DNA of 22,623 nt. Origin: a virus. A model generated the notes under the pieces. The model saw nothing but the letters and a program-made list of their open reading frames with translations, was not told the origin of the DNA and did no database searches. Each line of letters starts with the position of its first letter. Position 1 is the stretch's first letter. This document shows positions 6,934 through 12,967 of the stretch, in pieces. The translations under genes were made by a program, and so were the position numbers. The stretch is taken from IMG/VR virus record IMGVR_UViG_3300024999_000425, positions 1 to 22,623 of that record; one strand, written 5' to 3'.

Positions 6934-7575
6934 ATGACAACTGAAACAATGACAATCCATAAAGCATTATCAGAACTAAAAGTAATTGGTGCAAGAATTG
7001 ATAAAACTATTTCCCAAGGAGTATATTGCAAAGCAAATAAACACTCTAATGATAAAATTAATGGTGTATCGGTGGATGAATTTAAAACACAAATCCAATC
7101 AAGTTGGAATAAAGCAAATGACTTAATTAGTCGCAGAAATGCAATTAAGAGAGCAACTGTTTTATCTAACGCTACTACTAAAGTTAAAATTGGTGATAAA
7201 GAAATGACAGTAGCAGAAGCAATTGAGATGAAAAATAGTGGAATGGAATATAAGAAAACTCTAATGAATACTATGAGTCAACATTATGTACATTCTATTC
7301 AAATTATAGATAAAGAAAATGGAGAAACGCTAAATCAAAAAGCTGAAAACTATGTAATTGGATTATTTGGTTCAAAAGAAGGGAAAACAAATACTGATGA
7401 ACTTGAAAAAGTTAGGAAAGAATTTATTCTCAATAATTCTTTTGAATTTGTAGATCCAATTAAAGTTAAGGATAAGATTGATGAATTAGAGAAAGAAATT
7501 TCAGATTTTGAATCTGAGATTGATTCTGCACTGAGTACGTCAAATGCTTTAACAGTGATAGAAATTGAATATTAA
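6934..7575 (+). CDS. Coiled-coil phage protein of unknown function
   Basis: 213 aa, ATG behind AAAGGGGAT. It is mostly helical. It begins MTTETMTIHKALSELKVIGARIDKTI, continues with the conserved-looking SNDKINGVSVDEFK and NKANDLISRRNAIKRATVLSNATTKVKIG, and ends with a heptad-like coiled coil, KDKIDELEKEISDFESEID. I recognise this as a common type of Firmicutes phage hypothetical protein but know no function. A soluble cytoplasmic protein is expected, with no signal peptide or membrane segment. It ends before the longest gene-free stretch of the window. Confidence 0.75.
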   Translation: MTTETMTIHKALSELKVIGARIDKTISQGVYCKANKHSNDKINGVSVDEFKTQIQSSWNKANDLISRRNAIKRATVLSNATTKVKIGDKEMTVAEAIEMKNSGMEYKKTLMNTMSQHYVHSIQIIDKENGETLNQKAENYVIGLFGSKEGKTNTDELEKVRKEFILNNSFEFVDPIKVKDKIDELEKEISDFESEIDSALSTSNALTVIEIEY

Positions 7576-7786
7576 TTACCATAATATTTAAGAAATAATT
7601 ACTTGCTGCTTTTTGAAAACTTTTAACCATAATTGACAAGTCTTTTATGTACTTAGACTGGTTTTATAAATATAAAGAAAGTACATATTATTTACATCTT
7701 TAACAGGATGTTTACTTTAAAAATTATATGATTTAACTAAAAATCAAATAATACAAAAGCAAAACAACAAAAATTCTGTAAAGATT

Positions 7787-7852
7787 AAAGTTTAAGACTA
7801 AACGCTTAAAGATAAAAATTCAAAGTTTATTATAAGTGTAAAGTTTAAGACT
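7787..7852 (+). repeat. Direct repeat AAAGTTTAAGACT, two copies
   Basis: Identical 13-mers at 7787-7799 and 7840-7852, 53 bp apart start to start (about five helical turns), with a shorter relative, CAAAGTTTA, between them. The spacing would place bound proteins on the same DNA face. They could be iterons or an operator; the nearest candidate DNA binders in this window are the HU protein and the winged-helix protein at 8927-9514. Confidence 0.5.
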
Positions 7853-8079
7853 TAAAGAGTAAGTAATAAAGATTGATTAAATCCCTGATAAAACGGTTTG
7901 GTATGATTATGCTTGACCAAAAGTATCCGCAGGGCTGGGAAGCAGTAAGTTATTATATAAATTTAATATTATTGGCTCTTAGATGAGTGAATATAATTAT
8001 CAAGTTGGAAGTAGTTTCATAAACTGACTTCATTGAAGTATTTATTTCATGGTAAATATTTTCTAATAATCTAAACTAA

Positions 8080-8114
8080 AGAGGTTTGGCAATACAACCT
8101 AGATAAAAATTGCC
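8080..8114 (+). promoter_or_regulatory. Compact H-type pseudoknot, resembles a preQ1-I riboswitch fold
   Basis: Stem 1 is AGGTT 8082-8086 with AACCT 8096-8100. Stem 2 is GGCAA 8088-8092, inside the stem-1 loop, with TTGCC 8110-8114. The joining segment, AGATAAAAA, is A-rich, and the upstream bases are AGAGG. A five-base-pair stem 1, an A-rich third loop and a closing stem from the loop are the layout of type I preQ1 riboswitches, whose B. subtilis member also begins AGAGG. Stem 2 here is longer than in that class and the ligand-contacting bases are not verified. It lies about 58 nt before ATG 8173. Confidence 0.35.
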
Positions 8115-8172
8115 TTCTACAATCCAAGAAAAACTGTATTTGATAGGAATTCTCTCTAAGGAGGATTAAGTA

Positions 8173-8322
8173 ATGGAAAAATTAAATAATAATTATGACA
8201 TAGAAAATTCTGATACTACTTGCCCTATTTGTAAAAATGATAATAAGAGATACTGGTTGGCATTCTTTTATGATAGGAGTTATTTGGTTTGTAGGGATTG
8301 TGGGTATAGTAATGAAATCTGA
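8173..8322 (+). CDS. 49-aa zinc-ribbon protein
   Basis: ATG with a strong TAAGGAGGATTAAG site just upstream. The product is a single zinc ribbon: CPIC (residues 17-20) and CRDC (41-44) separated by 20 residues that include the aromatic stretch RYWLAFFYDRSY, ending GYSNEI. Stand-alone ribbons of this size bind DNA, RNA or the transcription machinery. No specific family is recognised. It is preceded by the pseudoknot leader and followed by another structured intergenic segment. The four-cysteine spacing and the ribosome site support a real gene despite its small size. Confidence 0.65.
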   Translation: MEKLNNNYDIENSDTTCPICKNDNKRYWLAFFYDRSYLVCRDCGYSNEI

Positions 8323-8360
8323 GGAATAAATAGTTAATTAATAAAAAGTAGGCCAAACGA

Positions 8361-8420
8361 GAGCAATGTATCGGAACAAGCGTGTTCCTCTTCTAAATAT
8401 TCGCTAATGCTCATATTTAG
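8361..8420 (+). promoter_or_regulatory. Structured RNA with hairpins and a possible loop-closing pseudoknot
   Basis: Hairpin A is GGAACA-AGCG-TGTTCC (8373-8388), six perfect pairs with a tetraloop. Hairpin B is CTAAATAT 8393-8400 with ATATTTAG 8413-8420, eight perfect pairs and a 12-base loop. The loop of B contains TGCTC (8408-8412), which can pair with GAGCA (8361-8365) upstream of hairpin A and so close a pseudoknot. It lies 54 nt before the next start codon. It could be a leader element controlling the 100-aa gene, or an RNA end structure; no T run follows B. Confidence 0.45.
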
Positions 8421-8473
8421 GATTTGATTATTTAATTTATTTGATATTTTAAAATTTAAGGAGGCATTTAATT

Positions 8474-8776
8474 ATGCAAGTTAATTTTAGGTATAGTGAT
8501 ACAAATTTTATATCTTATCTTATTACATTAGGATATAAATATAATAACATTGAAATTACAAAAGATAAAGATTATGGAATTAAAGTTTTTGTTCATTTTA
8601 CTGGAGAAAAAAAAGAATTAATTAATCTTTATAATAATTTTATAAATGATAATGCAAATATAAATGTTTTATCTTTCTCAAAAAACAGAAAACAAATCTC
8701 AAAAATCATTAGAGCAGAAATAGCAAAGTATGAGGCAACCAAAGTTACGGAGAACGAGGAAACGTCTAATAATTAA
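8474..8776 (+). CDS. 100-aa phage protein, DUF5659-like
   Basis: ATG behind AAGGAGGCA. It starts MQVNFRYSDTNFISYLITLGYKYNNIEIT and has a strand, DYGIKVFVHFTGEKKELINLYNNFI. The pattern of a 'D-x-N-hydrophobic-x-x-YL...GY' opening, followed by a VFVHF strand and an 'L..LYN.FI' helix, is like short phage proteins annotated DUF5659, whose function is unknown. The similarity is from memory and modest. The C-terminus is a charged tail (KVTENEETSNN). A hairpin region and a terminator-like structure follow. Confidence 0.65.
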   Translation: MQVNFRYSDTNFISYLITLGYKYNNIEITKDKDYGIKVFVHFTGEKKELINLYNNFINDNANINVLSFSKNRKQISKIIRAEIAKYEATKVTENEETSNN

Positions 8777-8797
8777 GAAGAGTAAACCTCAGAAAGC

Positions 8798-8846
8798 ATT
8801 GATATTACTTAATTTAAAAATAATTTTATGCATTATTAGGTATCAA
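8798..8846 (+). other. Inverted repeat ATTGATA/TATCAAT
   Basis: Seven-base arms, with further partial pairing inward, flank an AT-rich centre just after the preceding gene. Together with the GC-richer hairpin downstream it forms the end of this transcription unit or an operator for the winged-helix gene that follows. Confidence 0.3.
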
Positions 8847-8850
8847 TTCG

Positions 8851-8897
8851 GCATCTACATACCGACTTGCTGAAAAGCTTGCTGTGTAGGTGTTTTT
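8851..8897 (+). terminator. Rho-independent terminator-like hairpin before the winged-helix gene
   Basis: CATCTACA (8852-8859) pairs with TGTAGGTG (about 8885-8892, one G-U), followed by TTTTTAG. The long loop includes GCTTGCTG. A hairpin followed by a T run is the normal form of an intrinsic terminator. It is 30 bp before the start of the next gene, so it may instead act as an attenuator for it. Confidence 0.55.
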
Positions 8898-8926
8898 AGT
8901 GATTCCATAAAGGAGGGCATTTAAAT

Positions 8927-9514
8927 ATGTCAGAAATGAAAGACTTTGTTAACGAGATAAATAGCGAATTTGTAAATATGGTAGGTGGGTCTTACGCATC
9001 AATAAAAACTGGTGAAATATTTACACAAAAAGAATTAGATAAACTTGTAAAAAGTAAAGTTGAAGCATTTAATATTGAAAGATTTAAAGAATCTGTTGCT
9101 TGTGGAGTACCACTTGATCAAGTTCTAATGAAGAAAAGACCACCTAAGAAAGAGACAAAAACAACATATGAGGGTGGAGATTTTAATATTGTATATCGTT
9201 CTAGATTAGAGGAGTTGATAGGTATGCAATTGGAAGTAAATGAAAAACTCGTATATTACGTATTAAGAGATTTTACAGTTTTCCCTTCTAATTCTATTAT
9301 GATAAATGATAAAGTTCCCACATTTGAAGAATTAGAACCTATTCTTGGATTGAAAGAAAGAACTATTAGAAAAGCAGTCAAAGCTCTTGAATTAAAGGGA
9401 TTATTTAAATTAAAACAATCAGGACATAAGAAAGTTATCTATGTAAATCCAGAGTATTATGCCACGGGTAAGAATTTAGATATAGATACTGTGAAAATGT
9501 TTGATTTAATGTAA
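8927..9514 (+). CDS. Winged-helix DNA-binding protein, RepL-like C-terminal half
   Basis: 195 aa, ATG 8927 behind AAAGGAGGGC. The first 80 residues are helical and charged. The C-terminal half reads as a winged helix: a first helix LVYYVLRDFTVFP, then TFEELEPILGLKERTIRKAVKALELKGLFK (helix-turn-helix) and a beta wing, LKQSGHKKVIYVNPEYY. The final YVNPEYYATGKNLDIDTVKMF is similar to the end of Firmicutes plasmid RepL initiators and related phage wHTH proteins. A role in replication initiation or transcription control is plausible, not shown. The direct repeats at 7787-7852 could be its target, which is inference. A terminator-like hairpin precedes the gene and a strong ribosome site follows it. 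Confidence 0.7.
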   Translation: MSEMKDFVNEINSEFVNMVGGSYASIKTGEIFTQKELDKLVKSKVEAFNIERFKESVACGVPLDQVLMKKRPPKKETKTTYEGGDFNIVYRSRLEELIGMQLEVNEKLVYYVLRDFTVFPSNSIMINDKVPTFEELEPILGLKERTIRKAVKALELKGLFKLKQSGHKKVIYVNPEYYATGKNLDIDTVKMFDLM

Positions 9515-9545
9515 TTGGTTACAATAAAAGGAGGTTCATTTAAGT

Positions 9546-9581
9546 ATGGGCAAGAAGAAAATAATTGGTGAAACTCTATGA
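9546..9581 (+). CDS. 11-codon upstream ORF coupled to the next gene
   Basis: Peptide MGKKKIIGETL. Its ATG has the optimal site AAAGGAGG (about 9528-9535), while the downstream gene's ATG (9578) has no Shine-Dalgarno of its own in the expected place. The two frames overlap as ATGA (9578-9581). This is the classic layout for translational coupling, in which ribosomes ending the short frame restart on the long one. It could be a leader or a very small functional peptide. Confidence 0.5.
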   Translation: MGKKKIIGETL

Positions 9582-10234
9582 AAATAACAGACTTAAAATC
9601 CAATGAAGGTGGTCTACATTATTATAATAAAGGATACTTAATGGATTGGATAGTAAATAAAGAAGTTACATTTCAAGATCAAAACGGATATAGGTTTACC
9701 GTAGATGTAGATAGGTTGGGATTTGGTTCTATGGAATCTTATGTTTATAAACATACCGGAGCAATGGAACCTTATTATAGCGGAAAATGTTGTTACTGTA
9801 TTGAAGCGATGTTTGGTAAAATTACAAAAAAGAAACACGATAAGTTATTTGATGCTAGATTTGATGATATAACAAATGGAGATTGGAATAAAAATATTAT
9901 AATCATGGATCACGATTATGATGATGGTATTGATTATGATTATTATAAAACTCATCCATGTAATTTTTGTAGATACAAAGGAGCAGTAGATTGTATCTTA
10001 ATATTTGATATTGCTTTTGCAAGAAAAGGTGCAATTATTGTTGCAATAGAAATAGAGAATACTTCTCCTGTAAAATGGAATAAATTAAAATTTTGTAAAG
10101 AAACTGAAACAACTTTAATTGAAGTTAAAGCAAAAGATATTAATAATGTTACATTGCGAGAAAATAAAATTGTTCAATGTGATGTCTTACACAAAGGAAA
10201 TTTAACTGGTACAAATGGTTTAAAATATATTTAA
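9578..10234 (+). CDS. Cysteine-containing phage protein with a possible PD-(D/E)XK nuclease core
   Basis: 218 aa. Translation probably depends on the short frame that overlaps its start. Visible motifs are CCYC (71-74) and CNFC...C (128-139), which could hold a zinc ion. Next comes ILIFDIAFARKGAIIVAIEIENTSPVKWNKL, summarised here by key positions D144, E158, E160 and K166. An Asp before a strand, then a hydrophobic strand ending E-x-E and a Lys further on, is the form of the PD-(D/E)XK fold and resembles CoiA-type proteins that act on incoming DNA. The catalytic assignment is tentative. It lies between a winged-helix gene and a metallophosphoesterase, a plausible DNA-processing context. Confidence 0.6.
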   Translation: MKITDLKSNEGGLHYYNKGYLMDWIVNKEVTFQDQNGYRFTVDVDRLGFGSMESYVYKHTGAMEPYYSGKCCYCIEAMFGKITKKKHDKLFDARFDDITNGDWNKNIIIMDHDYDDGIDYDYYKTHPCNFCRYKGAVDCILIFDIAFARKGAIIVAIEIENTSPVKWNKLKFCKETETTLIEVKAKDINNVTLRENKIVQCDVLHKGNLTGTNGLKYI

Positions 10235-10236
10235 TA

Positions 10237-10258
10237 AATTCCTATTGGTCGATAGGAA
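10237..10258 (+). terminator. Perfect 8-bp hairpin after the 218-aa gene
   Basis: ATTCCTAT-TGGTCG-ATAGGAAT, immediately after the stop codon. The following bases, AATGTTTAAT, are only weakly T-rich. A compact stem with a 6-base loop at a gene end suggests transcription termination or mRNA end protection. Confidence 0.5.
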
Positions 10259-10302
10259 TAATGTTTAATAAAATAAATTACAATAGGTGGTATTAATAAA
10301 TA

Positions 10303-11511
10303 TTGTCAAAATCAAAAGATGAACTTTATATTATCGGTGTAGATTTTAAAAATAATAGAGATAAATACAAAAAAATACTTAATACCAAAAATCCTTCTTG
10401 GAATGATTTAAATGAGTCTCAAGGATTTCCATTTAAATCTGGTGAACATTATAGGCAGTTTATCAAGAAAAGACAGGACAGAGATGGTACATTAAGGAAA
10501 TTAAATGTTGTTGGAGATATTGTTAGGGATGAGATTGTTGACAAGAAACTTTCTTCTCTTGATTTAAAAGAAATAGAGTTAAAGAAGGAAAGAGTACGAC
10601 TTGGAGATCAAAGAAGTAAATTAAATACCTTAATAAGACAATCTGCTAGAAGCGATGGGTTGAAAGAATTGTTAGAATCATGTATTAAGAATAGTCAATT
10701 TAATGATTTTGAATTAACTATCCCTAAACATCAATATGGTGAAGATAACGAAATGATAATTCCTATTTCAGATAGTCATTACGCTTTATCAATTGATAAT
10801 GAATTTGAGAAATATAATACAGATGTTTTTCTTGAAAGATTAGCAAATTACATGATGCAAATATTAGATATTAAAAAGACACATAAGATAAATACTTGTC
10901 ATATAGCATTTTTAGGTGATTTAATATCAGGAGTACACATGAATATTATAAGATATTCTAATCAAGAAAATGTTGTTAGTCAAGTACAAAATTTTTCTGA
11001 GTATATGGTTAAATTTTTAGATAAATTAAGTCAACATTTTGAGAATATGAATATTTACTTTGTGACTGGAAATCACGCTAGAAACTTTCAAGATAAAAAA
11101 GAATCTATTGATAGTGAAAGATATGAGAATTTTATCATTTGGTATTTAAAAGCAAGAATGTCTAACCACAAGAATATTGTGTTTCACGATTCTATTCTTG
11201 ATAATACAATTGCTATTGGTAAAGTTAAAGGAAATACTTGTTTCTTTACTCATGGTGATAAAGATACGCCTAGTAGGATAGTAGAAAAATTAACATTAAT
11301 GATTGGAGAAATCCCAAAACTAATATATTTTGGTCATTCCCATCATTTTAGTGTCGATACTGTTCAAAAAATAAAAACTATTATGTCTGGAAGCTTCTGT
11401 GTTAACGATTCGTATTGTACTGGAATTAGGGTTATAGGAGAACCAAGTCAAACTGTTAGTATTGTTGATGATAAAGGTTTAAAGTGTGTTTATGATTGTA
11501 AGTTAAACTAA
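10303..11511 (+). CDS. Calcineurin-like metallophosphoesterase, putative DNA nuclease
   Basis: 402 aa, TTG start after AATAGGTGG. The di-metal phosphoesterase motifs are in order: D157-x-H159 in ISDSHY, GD 205-206 in FLGDLISG, GNH 256-258, HGD 317-319 in FTHGD, and GHSHH 344-348. These are the metal ligands of the Mre11/SbcD-type fold. Phage proteins of this size are usually annotated DNA repair exonuclease or metallophosphatase. The N-terminal 130 residues are not part of the enzyme: they contain a helix-turn-helix-like stretch (PSWNDLNESQGFPFKSGEHYRQFIKK) and a charged coiled coil (about 85-110), a layout common to this phage group. No SbcC-like ATPase partner is in the window. Roles in end processing or repair are inferred from the family. 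Confidence 0.85.
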   Translation: MSKSKDELYIIGVDFKNNRDKYKKILNTKNPSWNDLNESQGFPFKSGEHYRQFIKKRQDRDGTLRKLNVVGDIVRDEIVDKKLSSLDLKEIELKKERVRLGDQRSKLNTLIRQSARSDGLKELLESCIKNSQFNDFELTIPKHQYGEDNEMIIPISDSHYALSIDNEFEKYNTDVFLERLANYMMQILDIKKTHKINTCHIAFLGDLISGVHMNIIRYSNQENVVSQVQNFSEYMVKFLDKLSQHFENMNIYFVTGNHARNFQDKKESIDSERYENFIIWYLKARMSNHKNIVFHDSILDNTIAIGKVKGNTCFFTHGDKDTPSRIVEKLTLMIGEIPKLIYFGHSHHFSVDTVQKIKTIMSGSFCVNDSYCTGIRVIGEPSQTVSIVDDKGLKCVYDCKLN

Positions 11512-11549
11512 TAAATATAATAACAAGAAAGATCTATGAGGATAATTTT

Positions 11550-12041
11550 ATGGCATTAGACAAAATCAAATTCAAAGAGATTATCAATGAGACAACAAAT
11601 GAAACTTCATATCAAATAAACAATAAATTCGTCACAAAAGAAATATACGATTCAATCGAGCAAGATGACTCACTATATATCATGCCACCACTCCCTAAAA
11701 TGAATGGAAGTCCTGAAAATAGCAATTCTCCCAAACCTAGTAATGTCACAAATATCAATAAATATAATTCTAATGATTCCGAATATGAGTCTAATGAAGA
11801 ATGCGATTGCCCTCAATGTCAAGAATTGATGGACATAATTTATACAATTAGAGAAATGGATGATTATGAAGCAAAGGAATTATTAACTAATTACATAGAC
11901 GCAATAAAAACAAAGACTGGTTTAGAAACATCTATCGAAATATATAGTCAACTTGGTAATGGAATGATTAAGGTTTCTGCTCAGTTAGATGTGCAATTAG
12001 ATAATTTTATGAGTCAATTTGATGTTGTTGAAGAAGAATAA
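11550..12041 (+). CDS. Phage protein of unknown function with a CxxC motif
   Basis: 163 aa, ATG start; the upstream GATCTATGAGGATAATTTT contains a modest GAGGAT site. It has three parts: an N-terminal domain (MALDKIKFKEIINETTNETSYQINN), a Pro/Asn/Ser-rich linker (about 48-85) and a C-terminal helical part beginning CDCPQCQELMDIIYTI. Two or three cysteines may bind a metal, alone or in a dimer. The end, VSAQLDVQLDNFMSQFDVVEEE, is acidic. No family recognised. It is closely followed by another cysteine-rich acidic protein, so the two may work together. Confidence 0.6.
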   Translation: MALDKIKFKEIINETTNETSYQINNKFVTKEIYDSIEQDDSLYIMPPLPKMNGSPENSNSPKPSNVTNINKYNSNDSEYESNEECDCPQCQELMDIIYTIREMDDYEAKELLTNYIDAIKTKTGLETSIEIYSQLGNGMIKVSAQLDVQLDNFMSQFDVVEEE

Positions 12042-12102
12042 TTGTGGTTTAGGGTTTAGGACTCATTACAAAAATAAAATAATAAAGGTAGGAATATTAA
12101 CT

Positions 12103-12816
12103 ATGCAAATTAATAAACAAAAATATACATTATCTCAAGTTGAAGAAATTATCGACTCCCATATTGAATCCGACACAAATTTTACGTTCGTATGTAATTT
12201 TGAATTAGCTCATTATATCTATGATTATTTAGGTAATGAGTATGATGTAGAAGCAGATTCAATTGAACTTTCTTCGGAAGTAGATGAATATTATGTCTCT
12301 TTAAATTTCTATAAAAATGATATTACTTTTGTTTGCGAGTATGCAAAATGGGATCAAGCAGGAACATATAAATATGATGATGGCGACAAAATTGATTATT
12401 TTGTGTTTAGTAATATGAGTTTTGGAGACATTAGGGAATATTTATCTAGAGATGGATGTATTAGATTTTGTGAATTAATTGATGAAGATTGCATTGATGA
12501 TACAGAGGTTGAGAGTATGGATGAATATGAATGTGAAAATGGTAATGTTGATGAGTATTTAGAAGATGATAATTGTGTTCCTTGTCAGTGTGATGATTGC
12601 TGTGAATCTCGTGGAGAATTTGATGATGAAGATGAATGTTTTTGTCAAGAATGCAATCAAGAAAGAGAAGAAGATTTAATCGATCAATGTGTTGAAGTTA
12701 TCCTTAATGGTTGTACTGATTGTGCCATAAAATGTGTTGTTAACACATTACTTACTTTTAAAAAACTTGGTAAATTAGAAATGAAACAAGAGATGAAAGA
12801 TTTCTTAGAGGATTAG
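12103..12816 (+). CDS. Acidic cysteine-rich phage protein of unknown function
   Basis: 237 aa. I chose ATG 12103 because it has AAAGGTAGGA about 10 bp upstream; the frame is open further upstream to about 12019, but that would overlap the previous gene and has no ribosome site. The N-terminal half looks like a folded alpha/beta domain (QINKQKYTLSQVEEIIDSHI...NFTFVCNFELAHYIYDYLG). The middle (about 150-205) is extremely acidic and contains a cysteine cluster: CVPCQCDDCCES and CFCQEC. This may be a zinc-binding knuckle. The end is a helix (TFKKLGKLEMKQEMKDFLED). The high Asp/Glu content could mimic nucleic acid, as in some anti-defence proteins, but nothing more specific supports that. Confidence 0.6.
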   Translation: MQINKQKYTLSQVEEIIDSHIESDTNFTFVCNFELAHYIYDYLGNEYDVEADSIELSSEVDEYYVSLNFYKNDITFVCEYAKWDQAGTYKYDDGDKIDYFVFSNMSFGDIREYLSRDGCIRFCELIDEDCIDDTEVESMDEYECENGNVDEYLEDDNCVPCQCDDCCESRGEFDDEDECFCQECNQEREEDLIDQCVEVILNGCTDCAIKCVVNTLLTFKKLGKLEMKQEMKDFLED

Positions 12817-12846
12817 TATAATTTAATATTTTTGCTATAGATAGTG

Positions 12847-12878
12847 TCTCTAACTTATTTAATTATAGTTAGAGATAT
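12847..12878 (+). terminator. Perfect 9-bp hairpin after the acidic cysteine-rich gene
   Basis: TCTCTAACT pairs with AGTTAGAGA across an 11-base AT loop, followed by TATTCTTG. It lies about 30 bp after the stop codon. Between it and the next gene are two imperfect direct repeats, GTGTCTTACCA (about 12913) and ATGTCCTACCA (about 12943), which may be an operator for the next gene. Confidence 0.5.
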
Positions 12879-12967
12879 TCTTGTGTAACAAAATAAGTTA
12901 TACAAATAAGGTAGTGTCTTACCACTAAATATTGGGTCATGTCCTACCATGAGAAAAGGAGAAATAT

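Larger units (their letters stand above)
7576..8172 (+). other. 597-bp gene-poor region with repeats and small hairpins
   Basis: No convincing gene. Contents in order: inverted repeat ATGTACTT/AAGTACAT (7647-7654 and 7679-7686); a very AT-rich stretch with two copies of AAAGTTTAAGACT (7787-7799 and 7840-7852) plus a partial copy near 7821; a TTTGGT/ACCAAA hairpin (7897-7902 and 7916-7921); a 27-codon frame at 7903-7986 without a good ribosome site; two tandem 13-nt hairpins, AGTTT-CAT-AAACT and ACTTC-ATT-GAAGT (about 8013-8040); and an H-type pseudoknot at 8082-8114. Repeats in AT-rich DNA could be an origin or a regulatory hub, and the hairpins suggest a structured leader for the small zinc-ribbon gene that follows. 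Confidence 0.45.

Noticed and set aside
7633-7670. TTGACA at 7633 as a -35 box with TATAAA at 7665 as the -10 box
   Set aside because: The spacing is 26 bp instead of 16-18, and no acceptable -10 lies at the right distance.
7903-7986. 27-codon frame with KYPQGWEAVSYYI, similar to the start of some HNH proteins
   Set aside because: There is no ribosome site, it is very short, and no HNH residues follow. At most it is a remnant, and a chance frame is as likely.
12019-12102. Upstream extension of the acidic cysteine-rich protein to 12019
   Set aside because: It overlaps the previous gene and has no ribosome site; ATG 12103 has AAAGGTAGGA at good distance.
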